A stretch of 64,000 bases of DNA, taken from NCBI RefSeq assembly GCF_001050235.1, contig NZ_DF967972.1, forward strand, positions 3,996,724-4,060,723, in the 5' to 3' direction. A program made the translations under genes and the position numbers. The stretch comes from Longilinea arvoryzae (GTDB taxonomy: Bacteria > Chloroflexota > Anaerolineae > Anaerolineales > Anaerolineaceae). The notes beneath the pieces are model-generated. The model saw only the letters and a list, made by a program, of their open reading frames with translations, searched no databases and was not told where the DNA came from. Below are positions 35,709 through 44,831 of the stretch, one piece after another; within the stretch, counting starts at the first letter, position 1; each line of letters opens with the position of its first letter.

Positions 35709-36755
35709 CTAGCGCTGCACGCGGCCGGATGCATCACCTTTCATCAATCGTTCCACTTCGGTGACGCTGATTCGATTGAAATCGCCGGCGATGGAGTGCT
35801 TGAGACAGGAAGCTGCCACTGCAAACTCGAGGGCATCCGAATCCGGCATATTCTTTGTCAGACCATAGATCAGGCCTCCGGCGAAAGCGTCACCGCCGCC
35901 AACCCGGTCGACGATGTCGCTGATGTCATACCTTCTGCTGACGTAGAACTCCTTGCCGTTGTAAAGGCAGGCTGACCAACCGTTATGGTCGGCGCTGATG
36001 CTCTCACGCAGCGTGATGGCCTGTATCTTGAGATTGGGGAACGTTTCCAACATCTTCTTGCACAGCGCTTCGTAGTGCGCCCGATCGAGATGTCCACCTT
36101 CAATCGATTGGCTTGATCCGACGGCTTCGACTTCGACTCCCAGAGCCTTCTGACAATCCTCTTCGTTGGCGATCCCCACATCCACCAGCCGGACGATTTC
36201 TGTCATGACCGATTGGGCTGACTTGCCGTATTTCCAGAGATTCTTGCGGTAGTTGTAATCGCACGAAATCGTAATGCCGTGCGCTCGGGCTACATGCAAT
36301 GCCTCCAGGCACAGGTCCGCAGCACTTTGGCTGATGGCGGGCGTGATGCCCGTCAAATGGAACCAATCGGCATCTGCCAGGATGCGTTCCCAGTCCAGGT
36401 TGCCCGGCTCGGCCGTGGCGATCGAGGATTCGGCCCGGTCGTAAACGACCACGGAAGGGCGTTGGTTGGCCCCGGCCTCCAGGAAATAGATTCCCATGCG
36501 CGATCCCTGGCGAAGAATCTCCGCGGTGTCGACGCCGAATCTGCGTAACTCGGCGATGCACGCGTCGGCTACGAGGTTCTTGGGCAGGATGGTGACAAAG
36601 GATACGGGTAGTCCAAAATTCGCCAGCGAAACCGCCACGTTGGCTTCACCCCCGCCGAAAGTCGCCTCCAACATGGGCGATTGGAAAAAACGCTCAGTGC
36701 CTGGAGCTTTGAGGCGGAGCATAATCTCACCGAATGTGACGACATGTTTCATCAT
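35709..36755 (-). CDS. kdgK: 2-keto-3-deoxygluconate kinase (PfkB family)
   Basis: 348 residues of the PfkB sugar-kinase fold: N-terminal [15 protein letters not shown], the lid sheet [23 protein letters not shown]-like region (KdgK-typical arginine for the keto-acid carboxylate) and the catalytic anion-hole motif [12 protein letters not shown]. Phosphorylates 2-keto-3-deoxygluconate to KDPG. The next gene encodes the KDPG aldolase, which supports the assignment. RBS GAGG before ATG 36755. Confidence 0.88.
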   Translation of the reverse strand: MMKHVVTFGEIMLRLKAPGTERFFQSPMLEATFGGGEANVAVSLANFGLPVSFVTILPKNLVADACIAELRRFGVDTAEILRQGSRMGIYFLEAGANQRPSVVVYDRAESSIATAEPGNLDWERILADADWFHLTGITPAISQSAADLCLEALHVARAHGITISCDYNYRKNLWKYGKSAQSVMTEIVRLVDVGIANEEDCQKALGVEVEAVGSSQSIEGGHLDRAHYEALCKKMLETFPNLKIQAITLRESISADHNGWSACLYNGKEFYVSRRYDISDIVDRVGGGDAFAGGLIYGLTKNMPDSDALEFAVAASCLKHSIAGDFNRISVTEVERLMKGDASGRVQR

Positions 36756-36785
36756 TCTTTTTCCTCTGGAACTCGACCGTTCTCT

Positions 36786-37805
36786 CTATTTCCGCCACAA
36801 CAGGTGCACTCTGTGGCCGGCAGGATCCGTCTGTTTCAGGTAAACGGCTTTCGATGTGGGCTTGATGATCGGCGTCTCCAGCTCGATGCCGCGCGCCATG
36901 AGCGTCTCCACAGCGGTTTCGAAGTTGGAGACCGAAATGGCTACGTGCGCGGGCTGACCATCAGCGGATTTACCGATCTCGATCCGCCCCGAACCGCTGC
37001 CCTGCACGAAGATGCTCGAGTTGCCTTCCTTGACCTCGAACCCAAAGGTATTCTGGTACCATTCTGCCATCTCCATGCCTTTGTGGTCAGCCAGCGGATA
37101 TAACCCGACGTGTTCAACGCCGTTGAAAACGTTCAACCCGCGCGCCGCCCGCGACCAATCGAGGCATTTGGCGGTGAGCTCGGTGATCGCGGCGTAATTC
37201 TCCGCCAGCACCCAGTCCTTGCGGATCAGATCCGATCCGATGCCAACCGCAGCCACCCCAGCCTTGAACCAGGAGGTGATGCTGGCTTCGTTGGCTTCCA
37301 CACCCCCGGTTGGCATGATGCGCGTCCATGGCGTCGGGCCAAGGATGCTTTTGACAAATTTGGGTCCGCCGACCGAATCGCCGGGGAAAACCTTGACGAT
37401 TTCCACTCCCAATTCCTCGGCCTGCGAGATTTCAGTGGCGCTGCCGCATCCGGGGCAATAAGTGACTTTGCGCCGATTACATATCTTCGCCAGTTCGGGA
37501 TTGAACACCGATCCGACCACGAAATTGGCGCCGCTGGCCAGGAAGATCGATCCGATTCCTGGGTCTCCCACCGACCCAACTCCCAGAATGACCTCGGGGG
37601 CTTCCCTGGTGTAGTACATCACCAGATCGGAAAACACACGGTAAGCGTTGTCGCCGCGGTTGGTAAATTCGATGGCCCGCGCACCGCCTGCAACACAGGC
37701 GTCGATGATCTTCCTGGCGGTATCGAAATTCGAGTTGTAGAAGACCGGGATGACCCCCAGCCGGTTGATCTCATTGAGAACTTCCAAACGTGAAAAACGC
37801 GCCAT
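36786..37805 (-). CDS. KDPG/KHG aldolase fused to a VOC (glyoxalase-like) domain
   Basis: 339 residues. Residues 1-215 are a class I KDPG aldolase with E46, R50 and Schiff-base K138 (EIVKVFPGD), plus the phosphate loop GSDLIRKD region. Residues about 228-337 are a separate vicinal-oxygen-chelate domain (NVFNGVEHVGLY.., AHVAISVSNFETAVETL, DPAGHRVHLLWRK). Usual aldolases end near residue 215, so this is a true fusion in one frame; the two parts join in ARGLNVFNGVEHV. It splits KDPG to pyruvate and glyceraldehyde 3-phosphate; the VOC part may bind a related keto acid or detoxify methylglyoxal. Confidence 0.9.
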   Translation of the reverse strand: MARFSRLEVLNEINRLGVIPVFYNSNFDTARKIIDACVAGGARAIEFTNRGDNAYRVFSDLVMYYTREAPEVILGVGSVGDPGIGSIFLASGANFVVGSVFNPELAKICNRRKVTYCPGCGSATEISQAEELGVEIVKVFPGDSVGGPKFVKSILGPTPWTRIMPTGGVEANEASITSWFKAGVAAVGIGSDLIRKDWVLAENYAAITELTAKCLDWSRAARGLNVFNGVEHVGLYPLADHKGMEMAEWYQNTFGFEVKEGNSSIFVQGSGSGRIEIGKSADGQPAHVAISVSNFETAVETLMARGIELETPIIKPTSKAVYLKQTDPAGHRVHLLWRK

Positions 37806-37819
37806 CTTTTCCTTCCTTA

Positions 37820-39067
37820 CTACGATTGCGATTTTTTGAGCAGTTCCATCTGCGTATCGCCCTGGACGTAGTCCGCTAAAATTTCCGCGGCTTTGAGGAT
37901 GTCATCTATCGAAATCTGTTCTTCCTTCGAATGGGCATGCAGGATGGATCCCGGGCCGAATACCACGGTGGGGATGCCAACCTGGTTGTTGTAAAGCCAG
38001 GCGTCGCAGGCAGCCGTCATTGCGTGTATCTCACCGGGCAGGCCCATTGCCTGCACTGACTTGACCAGTCCGGTGACAAGCGGGTGATCGACGGGCAGAC
38101 TGTTGCCGTCGTTATTCAACATTGGGAAGCTGAGCTCAAAGTGCTCGCGCAGCCATTCATCGCCTTCGTCCAGCAGCGCCTGGCGCAACCCGGCCTGCAC
38201 TTCGTGGCGATTCTTGTTGGGCAGGAATCCGATCAACCCCTTCAAAACGGCAAGGGATGGGACGCTGGACGGCCATGTGCCGGCCTGGCATTGCCCAATG
38301 GTTAACGGCATGGGGTCGGCATATTTATCGAAGAGCGGAAGATGGTGGGATTCAGCCAGCAGGCGGTCGTGATAACCGCGCCAGATCTGGATGGCTTCAA
38401 AGGCCTTATCGAGTGCGCTGATTCGCCCCTGGGCGTTTCCGCTGTGCGCCGCCCGCCCGAAGACCTTCAATTCGAACCACACCGCGCCACGTACCGCTGG
38501 AATTACCGCCATGTTGGACGATTCGAGCACGATGGCCGCGTCAGCTTTGACCCCGCGGCGAATCATAGCCAACGTCCCATTTCCGCCGTTCTCTTCCTCG
38601 ATCACGAAATGGAAGATCAGATCGCCCTTTGGCCGGATACCCCGCTCGCGAAGGAGCAGCGCCAGGGCGTACATCGTCGTCACCTGTCCTTTATCATCGC
38701 TGGCGCCACGGCCAAAGATGACTCCATTCTCATCTCGCGGGAAGAAGGCATCCTCCTGGCCTTCCGAGGGCGGCACCACATCCAGGTGAGCGTTGAACAC
38801 AATCGTCGGGCCTTCGCCACTGCCCTTGATGACACATTCAACGTTGGGGGTGTCTTGATAAGTGAAACCCGGCAGCGGGAAGGCGTAATCGGGGTCCTGA
38901 ATGATGCTGTCGTCGATCGGCACGAGCTCGCACTCATCCACCAATGAGTGAATTTTGCTATAAACGTATCGACTTGCCGGGCCTTCATGCCCGCGAGTGG
39001 ACGGGATGCGGATCAAATCCATCAGGAATTGTTGAGCCTCATTGCGAAGTGCGACGGTCACAGCCAT
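37820..39067 (-). CDS. M20 family metallo-deacylase/peptidase (ArgE/DapE type)
   Basis: 415 residues. Di-zinc site motifs: NAHLDVVPP, GRGASDDKGQ, FVIEEENGGNGTLA and, late, FGPGSILHAHSKEEQI. A dimerisation domain lies between (about 180-310). RBS CAGGAGG before ATG 39067. Removes acyl or peptide groups from N-acyl amino acids or amino sugars; with the class III aminotransferase it suggests an N-acylated nitrogenous substrate for the cluster (inference). Confidence 0.9.
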   Translation of the reverse strand: MAVTVALRNEAQQFLMDLIRIPSTRGHEGPASRYVYSKIHSLVDECELVPIDDSIIQDPDYAFPLPGFTYQDTPNVECVIKGSGEGPTIVFNAHLDVVPPSEGQEDAFFPRDENGVIFGRGASDDKGQVTTMYALALLLRERGIRPKGDLIFHFVIEEENGGNGTLAMIRRGVKADAAIVLESSNMAVIPAVRGAVWFELKVFGRAAHSGNAQGRISALDKAFEAIQIWRGYHDRLLAESHHLPLFDKYADPMPLTIGQCQAGTWPSSVPSLAVLKGLIGFLPNKNRHEVQAGLRQALLDEGDEWLREHFELSFPMLNNDGNSLPVDHPLVTGLVKSVQAMGLPGEIHAMTAACDAWLYNNQVGIPTVVFGPGSILHAHSKEEQISIDDILKAAEILADYVQGDTQMELLKKSQS

Positions 39068-39068
39068 G

Positions 39069-40130
39069 TCAATCCTCCTGAAAGGTAAAAATGACTTTCA
39101 AGGCTTCCTGCTTTTCAATCAGATCGAACACACGTTCCCACTCTTCGAGTCGCACCGTGTGGCTGATGATCTTGCGGACGTCCATTTTCTTCGAAGCGAT
39201 CAAACCGATCGAACGGTCCCAGCAGGAAAAACCGGTGCTCATATTGAAATACAGATTGCAAACTTTCCAGGCAGCCTTATCCCAGGGGATCTTGATCTCA
39301 TCCCGGCCGGTCAACCCGATCTGGCTGATCCGTCCCATACGCCGAACGACATTGAATGACGTTGCAATCGCCTGAGGTGCGCCGGAGGCTTCGACCACCA
39401 GGTCCGCACCGCGGCCATGGGTCAGGCGCATCACTTCATCCACAGTATCCTGTTGGTCGGCCAGGATAATTTCATCGACACCGATTTCTGCGGCAACAGG
39501 CAGGCGCATCTTCTGGTCGACGGTGGTGCCGACGATAATGGTCTTGCCAGCTCCGCCGGCGCGGGCTGCCATCAATGCCAGCAGACCGATGGGACCGGGG
39601 CCGAAGATGACCACAGTATCATTGGCAAACACCAATCCACGTTCCAACACATCCTGGACGACGTTGGCCGCTGGCTCGACCACCGCGCCTTCTTCGAATG
39701 TCATCGAATCGGGGATTTGATGAAGCAGGTGTTCGGGCATGACCAGGTATTTTGCGAAAGCGCCGTCGATCCCCCATCCTGGCGAACGTTTCGAGCTGCA
39801 CAATTGCGGATTGCCCGAACGGCACATTTCGCACTTGCCACAGGCGCGCGTGTGAGGCTCGCCGACGATGCGGTCGCCGACTTTGAAATTGGTGACTTCG
39901 CTCCCCACCTCGACGATAGCGCCGGAAAATTCGTGTCCCAGGATCACTGGCGGCCAATAGGGAAATTGGTCATGCCGAATGTGGACATCCGTACCGCAAA
40001 TCCCGGCTGCCTTGATCTCGATCAGGACCTCGTTTGCCTTTGGTTGAGGAACCGGCGCCTCACGAAGCTCCATATTCCCCACCCCTTTGGCCGTCTTATA
40101 AAGTGCCAGCATCGTATCGGCTCGTTTCAT
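39069..40130 (-). CDS. Zinc-dependent medium-chain alcohol/sorbitol-type dehydrogenase
   Basis: 353 residues from ATG 40130 (a longer frame to 40271 overlaps the upstream gene). Catalytic zinc Cys in AGICGTDVH, GHEFSG, structural zinc cysteines CGKCEMCRSGNPQLC, and NAD fold VVIFGPGPIGLLALMAA. Close to threonine/sorbitol/L-idonate dehydrogenases. Stop lies one base before the M20 gene start. Probably oxidises a secondary hydroxyl of the sugar acid. Confidence 0.92.
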   Translation of the reverse strand: MKRADTMLALYKTAKGVGNMELREAPVPQPKANEVLIEIKAAGICGTDVHIRHDQFPYWPPVILGHEFSGAIVEVGSEVTNFKVGDRIVGEPHTRACGKCEMCRSGNPQLCSSKRSPGWGIDGAFAKYLVMPEHLLHQIPDSMTFEEGAVVEPAANVVQDVLERGLVFANDTVVIFGPGPIGLLALMAARAGGAGKTIIVGTTVDQKMRLPVAAEIGVDEIILADQQDTVDEVMRLTHGRGADLVVEASGAPQAIATSFNVVRRMGRISQIGLTGRDEIKIPWDKAAWKVCNLYFNMSTGFSCWDRSIGLIASKKMDVRKIISHTVRLEEWERVFDLIEKQEALKVIFTFQED

Positions 40131-40132
40131 GG

Positions 40133-41149
40133 CTAACTCTTTCTTCCTTGTCCCTGCATCTCGACCCCGGTCGGAAATACCGGGTGAAGTTGTTCTTCGC
40201 CATTGCGAAAACGACGGATGTCCTCCACGATCTTCTGCCGGATGGCGAGGCCGGATTCTTCGGAAAGCCACGATAGATGCGGGGTGCAGATGACCTTCGG
40301 GTTATTGGTCAAAGGATGGTCCGGCGCGGGTGGTTCTTGTTCGTATACATCGATTCCGGCCATAGCCAGTCTTCCCTGGTTCAATGCGTCGTTCAATGCC
40401 TCCAGGTTGACAACCCCGCCGCGCGAGGTGTTGACCAGGATGGCGGTGGCCTTCATCTGCTCGAATTGGGCGGAGTCGAACATGTGGTAGGTCTCGCCCC
40501 ACTTCAACGGCACATGTACTGTGATGGCATCCGCCTCACGCAGCAGTTGTGTAAAGGGCGACGTCTTTATGCCGAACTCCTGCTTGCGCACTTCACTGAT
40601 GTATGGATCGACGATGATGAAGCGGGTGCCAAAACCCTGCAACATCCGAAAAACTGTGCTGCCGATGCGCCCAAAACCGACGATCCCCACCGTTTTTCCG
40701 GCCAGGCGAAAGACTGGATTGATGGAATTGAAATCCCATTGCCCATGGTCTACCGATAGGCGAAGTAACTGGTTCTGTAACAATAATTTTCGCTGGCAGG
40801 CCATCATCAAAGTCACAGCCTGCTCGGCCACTTCCTGCACGCAATAATCCGGAATGTTGACGACCTGGATTCCTTTCCGTGTTGCCGCGACAAGATCCAC
40901 ATTGTCATATCCGATACCGTGACGGATGATCAGCTTGCAGTGCCGCAACCCGTCGATGACTTCTGCGTCGATGCGGGCCATGTTGACCACCATAATGTCG
41001 GCATCCTGCGTAATCTGGATTAATTCATCCGCCCCGGCCGTCTTCAATTGGAACGCATTCAGGTCGACCCCCATATCTTTACATTGTTCGGTTTCCCATA
41101 TGAGGTCCGGCTCGATAAAATCTGTGACAACAGCGGTAAGGTTAGGCAC
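40133..41149 (-). CDS. D-isomer-specific 2-hydroxyacid dehydrogenase
   Basis: 338 residues from GTG 41149 (RBS AGGAGAAGCTC). NAD fold GKTVGIVGFGRIGSTVFRM; catalytic Arg in NTSRGGVVN, Glu in DVYEQEPP, His in CTPHLSW. Interconverts a 2-oxo acid and a D-2-hydroxy acid. Sits 2 bases from the zinc dehydrogenase, so the two may act in sequence. Confidence 0.92.
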   Translation of the reverse strand: MPNLTAVVTDFIEPDLIWETEQCKDMGVDLNAFQLKTAGADELIQITQDADIMVVNMARIDAEVIDGLRHCKLIIRHGIGYDNVDLVAATRKGIQVVNIPDYCVQEVAEQAVTLMMACQRKLLLQNQLLRLSVDHGQWDFNSINPVFRLAGKTVGIVGFGRIGSTVFRMLQGFGTRFIIVDPYISEVRKQEFGIKTSPFTQLLREADAITVHVPLKWGETYHMFDSAQFEQMKATAILVNTSRGGVVNLEALNDALNQGRLAMAGIDVYEQEPPAPDHPLTNNPKVICTPHLSWLSEESGLAIRQKIVEDIRRFRNGEEQLHPVFPTGVEMQGQGRKS

Positions 41150-41176
41150 GAGCTTCTCCTATTGCGAAGATAGTTT

Positions 41177-41851
41177 TTACAGACGTCCGCCTGCTTTTAA
41201 CATTTCCTTGACACTGGCTCCTTCACGGATCAGCTTGCGGGTGGCGCTTTCTTTTTCCATCAATTCCTTCGCCTTGTAATAAACGTCCGTGACGATCTCT
41301 TGCGGGATGACCACCACACCGCCGAAATCTCCCATGATGAAATCGCCGGGACGAATCTGCACGTCATTGATGAAAATGGGTTTCTGAACGCTCTCCAGCC
41401 GGGAACGATTAAAATTTGCTTCCAATGGGCATGGAAAAGCAGCAAACATGTTGAAGCCAGCCTTGTAGATATAATACGGATCGCGCACGCCACCGTCGAT
41501 GATTGCACCCTCCACACCGTGTTCGGCGCAGATCGTACACATCAATTCCCCCCAGTACCCGGCATTCTTGCACTTCGAAGAGTCAATCACAGGAACCACA
41601 CAAGGCTTTAACTCGTCCACCAGCCGGCGGGCCATTTCCTCATAGGCTGCGTCCTCAACGATCTCCGGGTCATTCACCCAGCGCATGGTAAAAGCCAGGC
41701 CGGCGACCCGCATTTCAGGGACCAGCGGCCGGATCTCGGGCCCCAACCATTGGTTGTGAAGCTTGAAATCGGTATCCATGATGTCGGTAAGCGCCGCTGG
41801 ATAGGACGCTTTCAAACCCTGGCAAAGTTCTTTCAAACTTGGTTGCTCCAT
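41177..41851 (-). CDS. RraA-family protein (aldolase/decarboxylase-like), paralogue 2
   Basis: 224 residues. ATG 41851 is preferred: GGAGG lies five bases before it, inside the codons that would follow an earlier ATG at 41863. Clear paralogue of 26114-26776 (shared NQWLGPEI, FTMRWVNDPE, GYWGELMC, GGVRDPYYIYKAGFNMF, IRPGDFIMGDFGGVVVIP). The GGVRD substrate loop is kept. The two copies lie at opposite ends of the cluster. Confidence 0.87.
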   Translation of the reverse strand: MEQPSLKELCQGLKASYPAALTDIMDTDFKLHNQWLGPEIRPLVPEMRVAGLAFTMRWVNDPEIVEDAAYEEMARRLVDELKPCVVPVIDSSKCKNAGYWGELMCTICAEHGVEGAIIDGGVRDPYYIYKAGFNMFAAFPCPLEANFNRSRLESVQKPIFINDVQIRPGDFIMGDFGGVVVIPQEIVTDVYYKAKELMEKESATRKLIREGASVKEMLKAGGRL

Positions 41852-41936
41852 GCTTGCCTCCATTTATTCGATCGACGAAATATGAGGTTGATAAAGGTGA
41901 TACCCAGGTAAGAGGGAAATCGATGAAAATAACCGA

Positions 41937-43562
41937 TCAAGAAACGCCGGCAAGACCCAGTAAGCGCCGGATGTTACCGCCGAGAACGAGGGAAAGATCT
42001 TGTTTTGATAAACCGGCAAATAATAATCTGCCGAGACTGTAACGCGGGTCGATAAAAGGCTGGTCTGAACTATAGAGGACCCGATCGGCGCCAGCCATAA
42101 GAACCATGCGGCGGATCCATTCTCCAGTGATGAATGATCCACTGATATCCAGGTACAGGTTGGGGTGCTTTTTTACCAGATCGATGGCGCCGTTGAATCC
42201 AGCCGGGAGCGCGCCGCTATGAACCATGAGGATCGGGACATCGGGATAGCGTCCGGCAACCTCGCCGAATAACTGTGGATCGTCGAAGTGCGAGCTGTGA
42301 TAAGTGTGCACGAGAACGAAGGCGTCCCTTTTGGACGCGAACTCGAAAACCGGCTGGTAGCCTGGGCCGCCGATGGGCTGCAGATGCGTATCCGGAACCA
42401 GCTTGATTCCTTTAAATCCCCATTCGTCGAACGCGCGTCGCATTTCATCCTCAGCCAGCTCAGGTTCGTTTGGGCTGACGACGACGTACCCAATAAAACG
42501 ATCAGGGTATTGCTGGACAGCCTGGGCGGTCAAGCGGTTCCCGGTGTACCAGTCGCCGGAGATGGCCAGGTGGCTCGAGATACACGAACGCGCGATCGAT
42601 AAGTGATCCATCACACGCAGCATATCCTCTGCGGAATTTTGTGGAATGTAAAATTTATGGTAGGGTCCCATGTGAACATGGGCATCGGTGATTTCGATAT
42701 CCTGTGGAATTCTTTCAGTGCTTAGGTCCGCCGATTGGGTGATAATCTGAACCGAAGCTTCCTTGTGCATTCCGGGAAGAGGCGCAACCTTAACACGATC
42801 GAGAAGTTGCTCCAGGTTCTTGCTTGCAATCCGTCGGATTGCCTCCTGAGGTATTCCCGCTTTCACCAGCCGCAGCATAGCGCCACCGGCATCGACAAAC
42901 GGTTGTCCCGTTCCAAAGAGTAAGCGATTTTCCCCCAGTCTTTCGGTCACAGCCTCGACACCCTGATGGGTGGCAAAAAATGACAGATCCAGGAATAAAT
43001 TGGGGTTGGTCTGCATCATCGGCATCAAAATGTGAAACGCTCGATAACCGACCCGCGTTAATAAGATCGAAAGTTGAGGGTAAGTCCGACACAGGGTGTC
43101 CAGTACATCCAGGCTGGCAGCGCTGTAATCATACAATCCACTCTGCGTGAATATTTGATCGAGATCGATGACCACCAGATAATTACGCCGGTCGAGTTCA
43201 CTCAACAATTTTTCAGTTGGTCCATCGTTCAGCGAAAATACGTGCTCGCGGGGGTAGAGACGGACAGCCCTGACTCCGTTTTGAGCCATTTGTTCGCAGA
43301 ATGCAACTTCGCCCCCCAGATCCTCGACCTGCAGACCAGGAGTAACCACCCAGCAAGGTTCCAACTCAGGGTGGCCCGAAATGGCTTCCATCAGTAAGCG
43401 GTTCCCCAATGCCGGAGAGTTTTGCCAGGCAAGGGTATGTGTCACCAAGGCGCGATCGATCTCCAGACGCCGCATATTGGACAATAAGCCATCGACGCTG
43501 TCAAAAGCCAATTTTTCACCCGGCCAACGGCCGATGAACGCGCATGCATCAAAGTATGTCAT
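41937..43562 (-). CDS. Two-domain amidohydrolase: metal-less half fused to metal-competent half
   Basis: 541 residues from ATG 43562; an in-frame ATG at 43595 adds 11 residues, and neither has a good RBS. Residues 1-255 are an amidohydrolase_2 barrel with ligands lost (DACAF in place of HxH, VVIDLD, LTRVGYR, FGTG with Gly219 for Asp). Residues 288-541 are a second barrel with a full set: H295, H297 (DAHVHMG), H419, H448 (MVHSG), D500 (YSSDQPF). The order equals a fusion of the 27811-like and 28568-like proteins. First gene of the cluster behind the IclR-type operator. Confidence 0.86.
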   Translation of the reverse strand: MTYFDACAFIGRWPGEKLAFDSVDGLLSNMRRLEIDRALVTHTLAWQNSPALGNRLLMEAISGHPELEPCWVVTPGLQVEDLGGEVAFCEQMAQNGVRAVRLYPREHVFSLNDGPTEKLLSELDRRNYLVVIDLDQIFTQSGLYDYSAASLDVLDTLCRTYPQLSILLTRVGYRAFHILMPMMQTNPNLFLDLSFFATHQGVEAVTERLGENRLLFGTGQPFVDAGGAMLRLVKAGIPQEAIRRIASKNLEQLLDRVKVAPLPGMHKEASVQIITQSADLSTERIPQDIEITDAHVHMGPYHKFYIPQNSAEDMLRVMDHLSIARSCISSHLAISGDWYTGNRLTAQAVQQYPDRFIGYVVVSPNEPELAEDEMRRAFDEWGFKGIKLVPDTHLQPIGGPGYQPVFEFASKRDAFVLVHTYHSSHFDDPQLFGEVAGRYPDVPILMVHSGALPAGFNGAIDLVKKHPNLYLDISGSFITGEWIRRMVLMAGADRVLYSSDQPFIDPRYSLGRLLFAGLSKQDLSLVLGGNIRRLLGLAGVS

Positions 43563-43610
43563 TTTTACTCGACGGGGGAAAAAGTCGTTGCGCATAAATC
43601 GAATTTCTTA

Positions 43611-43657
43611 TTGCGCATTGCACAATACCATTGTATAGTCTATAAACCGTTTGTCAA
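43611..43657 (-). promoter_or_regulatory. Promoter and IclR-like operator of the catabolic cluster
   Basis: Minus strand: -35 TTGACA (43657-43652), 16-bp spacer, -10 TACAAT (43635-43630). Just downstream lies TTGCGCATTGCACAA (43611-43625), a 15-bp dyad with one mismatch, covering the expected transcription start. Its shape matches the dyad at the iclR promoter, so repression by the IclR protein is likely. Confidence 0.75.
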
Positions 43658-43896
43658 GCAGAAAATGAAAACTCGTATCCAGAATGTGCTTTTTGTCAGG
43701 TGGGGTGGGGGATTTTATGCAGGTACATCGATATTTTGATTGGAAATCGGTAATAAACACGAAAGAGACATACAATATAACCAATAAATATGCAAGGAGG
43801 CCTGTTTTGGATCATTTTCTGGGAAGAATCCCGGTGAGGTGATATAATTAAAAAGAAACGGCGTGGCAATGAAAAGGCGAGATTTTCAGCCCCCTC

Positions 43897-43931
43897 TTGA
43901 AAATTTACGAATTCTATTGCATAATATGCAA
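43897..43931 (+). promoter_or_regulatory. Promoter and operator of the iclR gene
   Basis: TTGAAA (43897-43902), 17-bp spacer, CATAAT (43920-43925). The -10 lies inside a perfect 15-bp palindrome TTGCATAATATGCAA (43917-43931). IclR-type operators are often 15-bp dyads, so autoregulation is inferred. Confidence 0.78.
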
Positions 43932-43977
43932 CGAGCGGTCATCCTCTTAGGAAAAATTCAAATCCCCAAAAGGTCCT

Positions 43978-44781
43978 ATGGATACAGAGAATAATTCGCC
44001 CTATCTTCACGATCAAAAAAGCCTCATCCAATCCCTGGATCGAGGTCTTCAACTGCTGGAAATCATCAGCCAGGCAAAAGAACCCATGGGCCTTCCTGAA
44101 CTATCCGAATTATTGAACGTCGACCGCAGTACAGTGCATCGGTTGCTGGGGACGCTGCAAAAAAGGAATTACGTCGTTCAGGATGCAGTGACTAAACACT
44201 ACTCGCTCGGTTTGAAGGTCATCGAATTGAGCCGTAGAGCGTTGGATGGAATCAACTTCCGTTCGATTGCCAAACCGTATTTGAAACGGCTCTCTAAAGA
44301 AACGGGCGAAAGCACAAATTTATTCATTCTGACCAACAACCACGCAGTTTGTGTGGATTACGAAGCCAGCCCCTCCCCCCTGGCGGTAACCAATGACACC
44401 GGGATTATTTACATCATGCATGCCACCGCCGGTGGCAAGGTATTGCTGGCATTCATGCCGGAAGCGATCCAGCAAAAGGTCATCAACAGTTCGCCGCTCC
44501 CAGCATTCACGCCCCGGACATTCACCGATGCAAGCACATTGATGATGCATCTACAGCAAATTCGAGCCCAAGGCTATGCCATCGATGATGAAGAACGCTA
44601 TGTGGGGGTACGCTGTATTGCCGCGCCGATTTTCGATCATACCGGTAAGAATATCGCCGGCATCAGTATTTCCGGGCCTGCTTCGCGTGTCACCCTGGAC
44701 AAGATCCCTGAATTGGCTCAATTTGTTGTGCGTGCCGCAAATGATATCTCCGCTGAATTAGGCCTTGGCAGGTTTGATTAG
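43978..44781 (+). CDS. IclR family transcriptional regulator
   Basis: 267 residues. Winged helix at about 15-80 (SLDRGLQLLEIISQAKEPMGLPELSELLNVDRSTVHRLLGTL, given in part) and a C-terminal effector-binding domain (about 95-260) with the usual VGVRCIAAPIFD and IAGISISGPASR. Family members bind small carboxylates or sugar acids (IclR, KdgR). Divergent from the 18-gene cluster, with matching dyads at both promoters, and followed by an FAH-type hydrolase; it is the probable local controller. RBS AAGG before ATG 43978. Confidence 0.93.
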   Translation: MDTENNSPYLHDQKSLIQSLDRGLQLLEIISQAKEPMGLPELSELLNVDRSTVHRLLGTLQKRNYVVQDAVTKHYSLGLKVIELSRRALDGINFRSIAKPYLKRLSKETGESTNLFILTNNHAVCVDYEASPSPLAVTNDTGIIYIMHATAGGKVLLAFMPEAIQQKVINSSPLPAFTPRTFTDASTLMMHLQQIRAQGYAIDDEERYVGVRCIAAPIFDHTGKNIAGISISGPASRVTLDKIPELAQFVVRAANDISAELGLGRFD

Positions 44782-44831
44782 GATCATTAAATTAAACTTC
44801 AGCCTTTTGGAAAGGCCTCAAAGGGGCAAAG

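Larger units (their letters stand above)
43563..43977. other. Divergent control region of the catabolic cluster and iclR
   Basis: 415 bases without a gene. Both ends hold promoters with 15-bp dyads (43611-43657 and 43897-43931). The middle, about 43660-43890, shows no feature that I can support. Confidence 0.7.
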
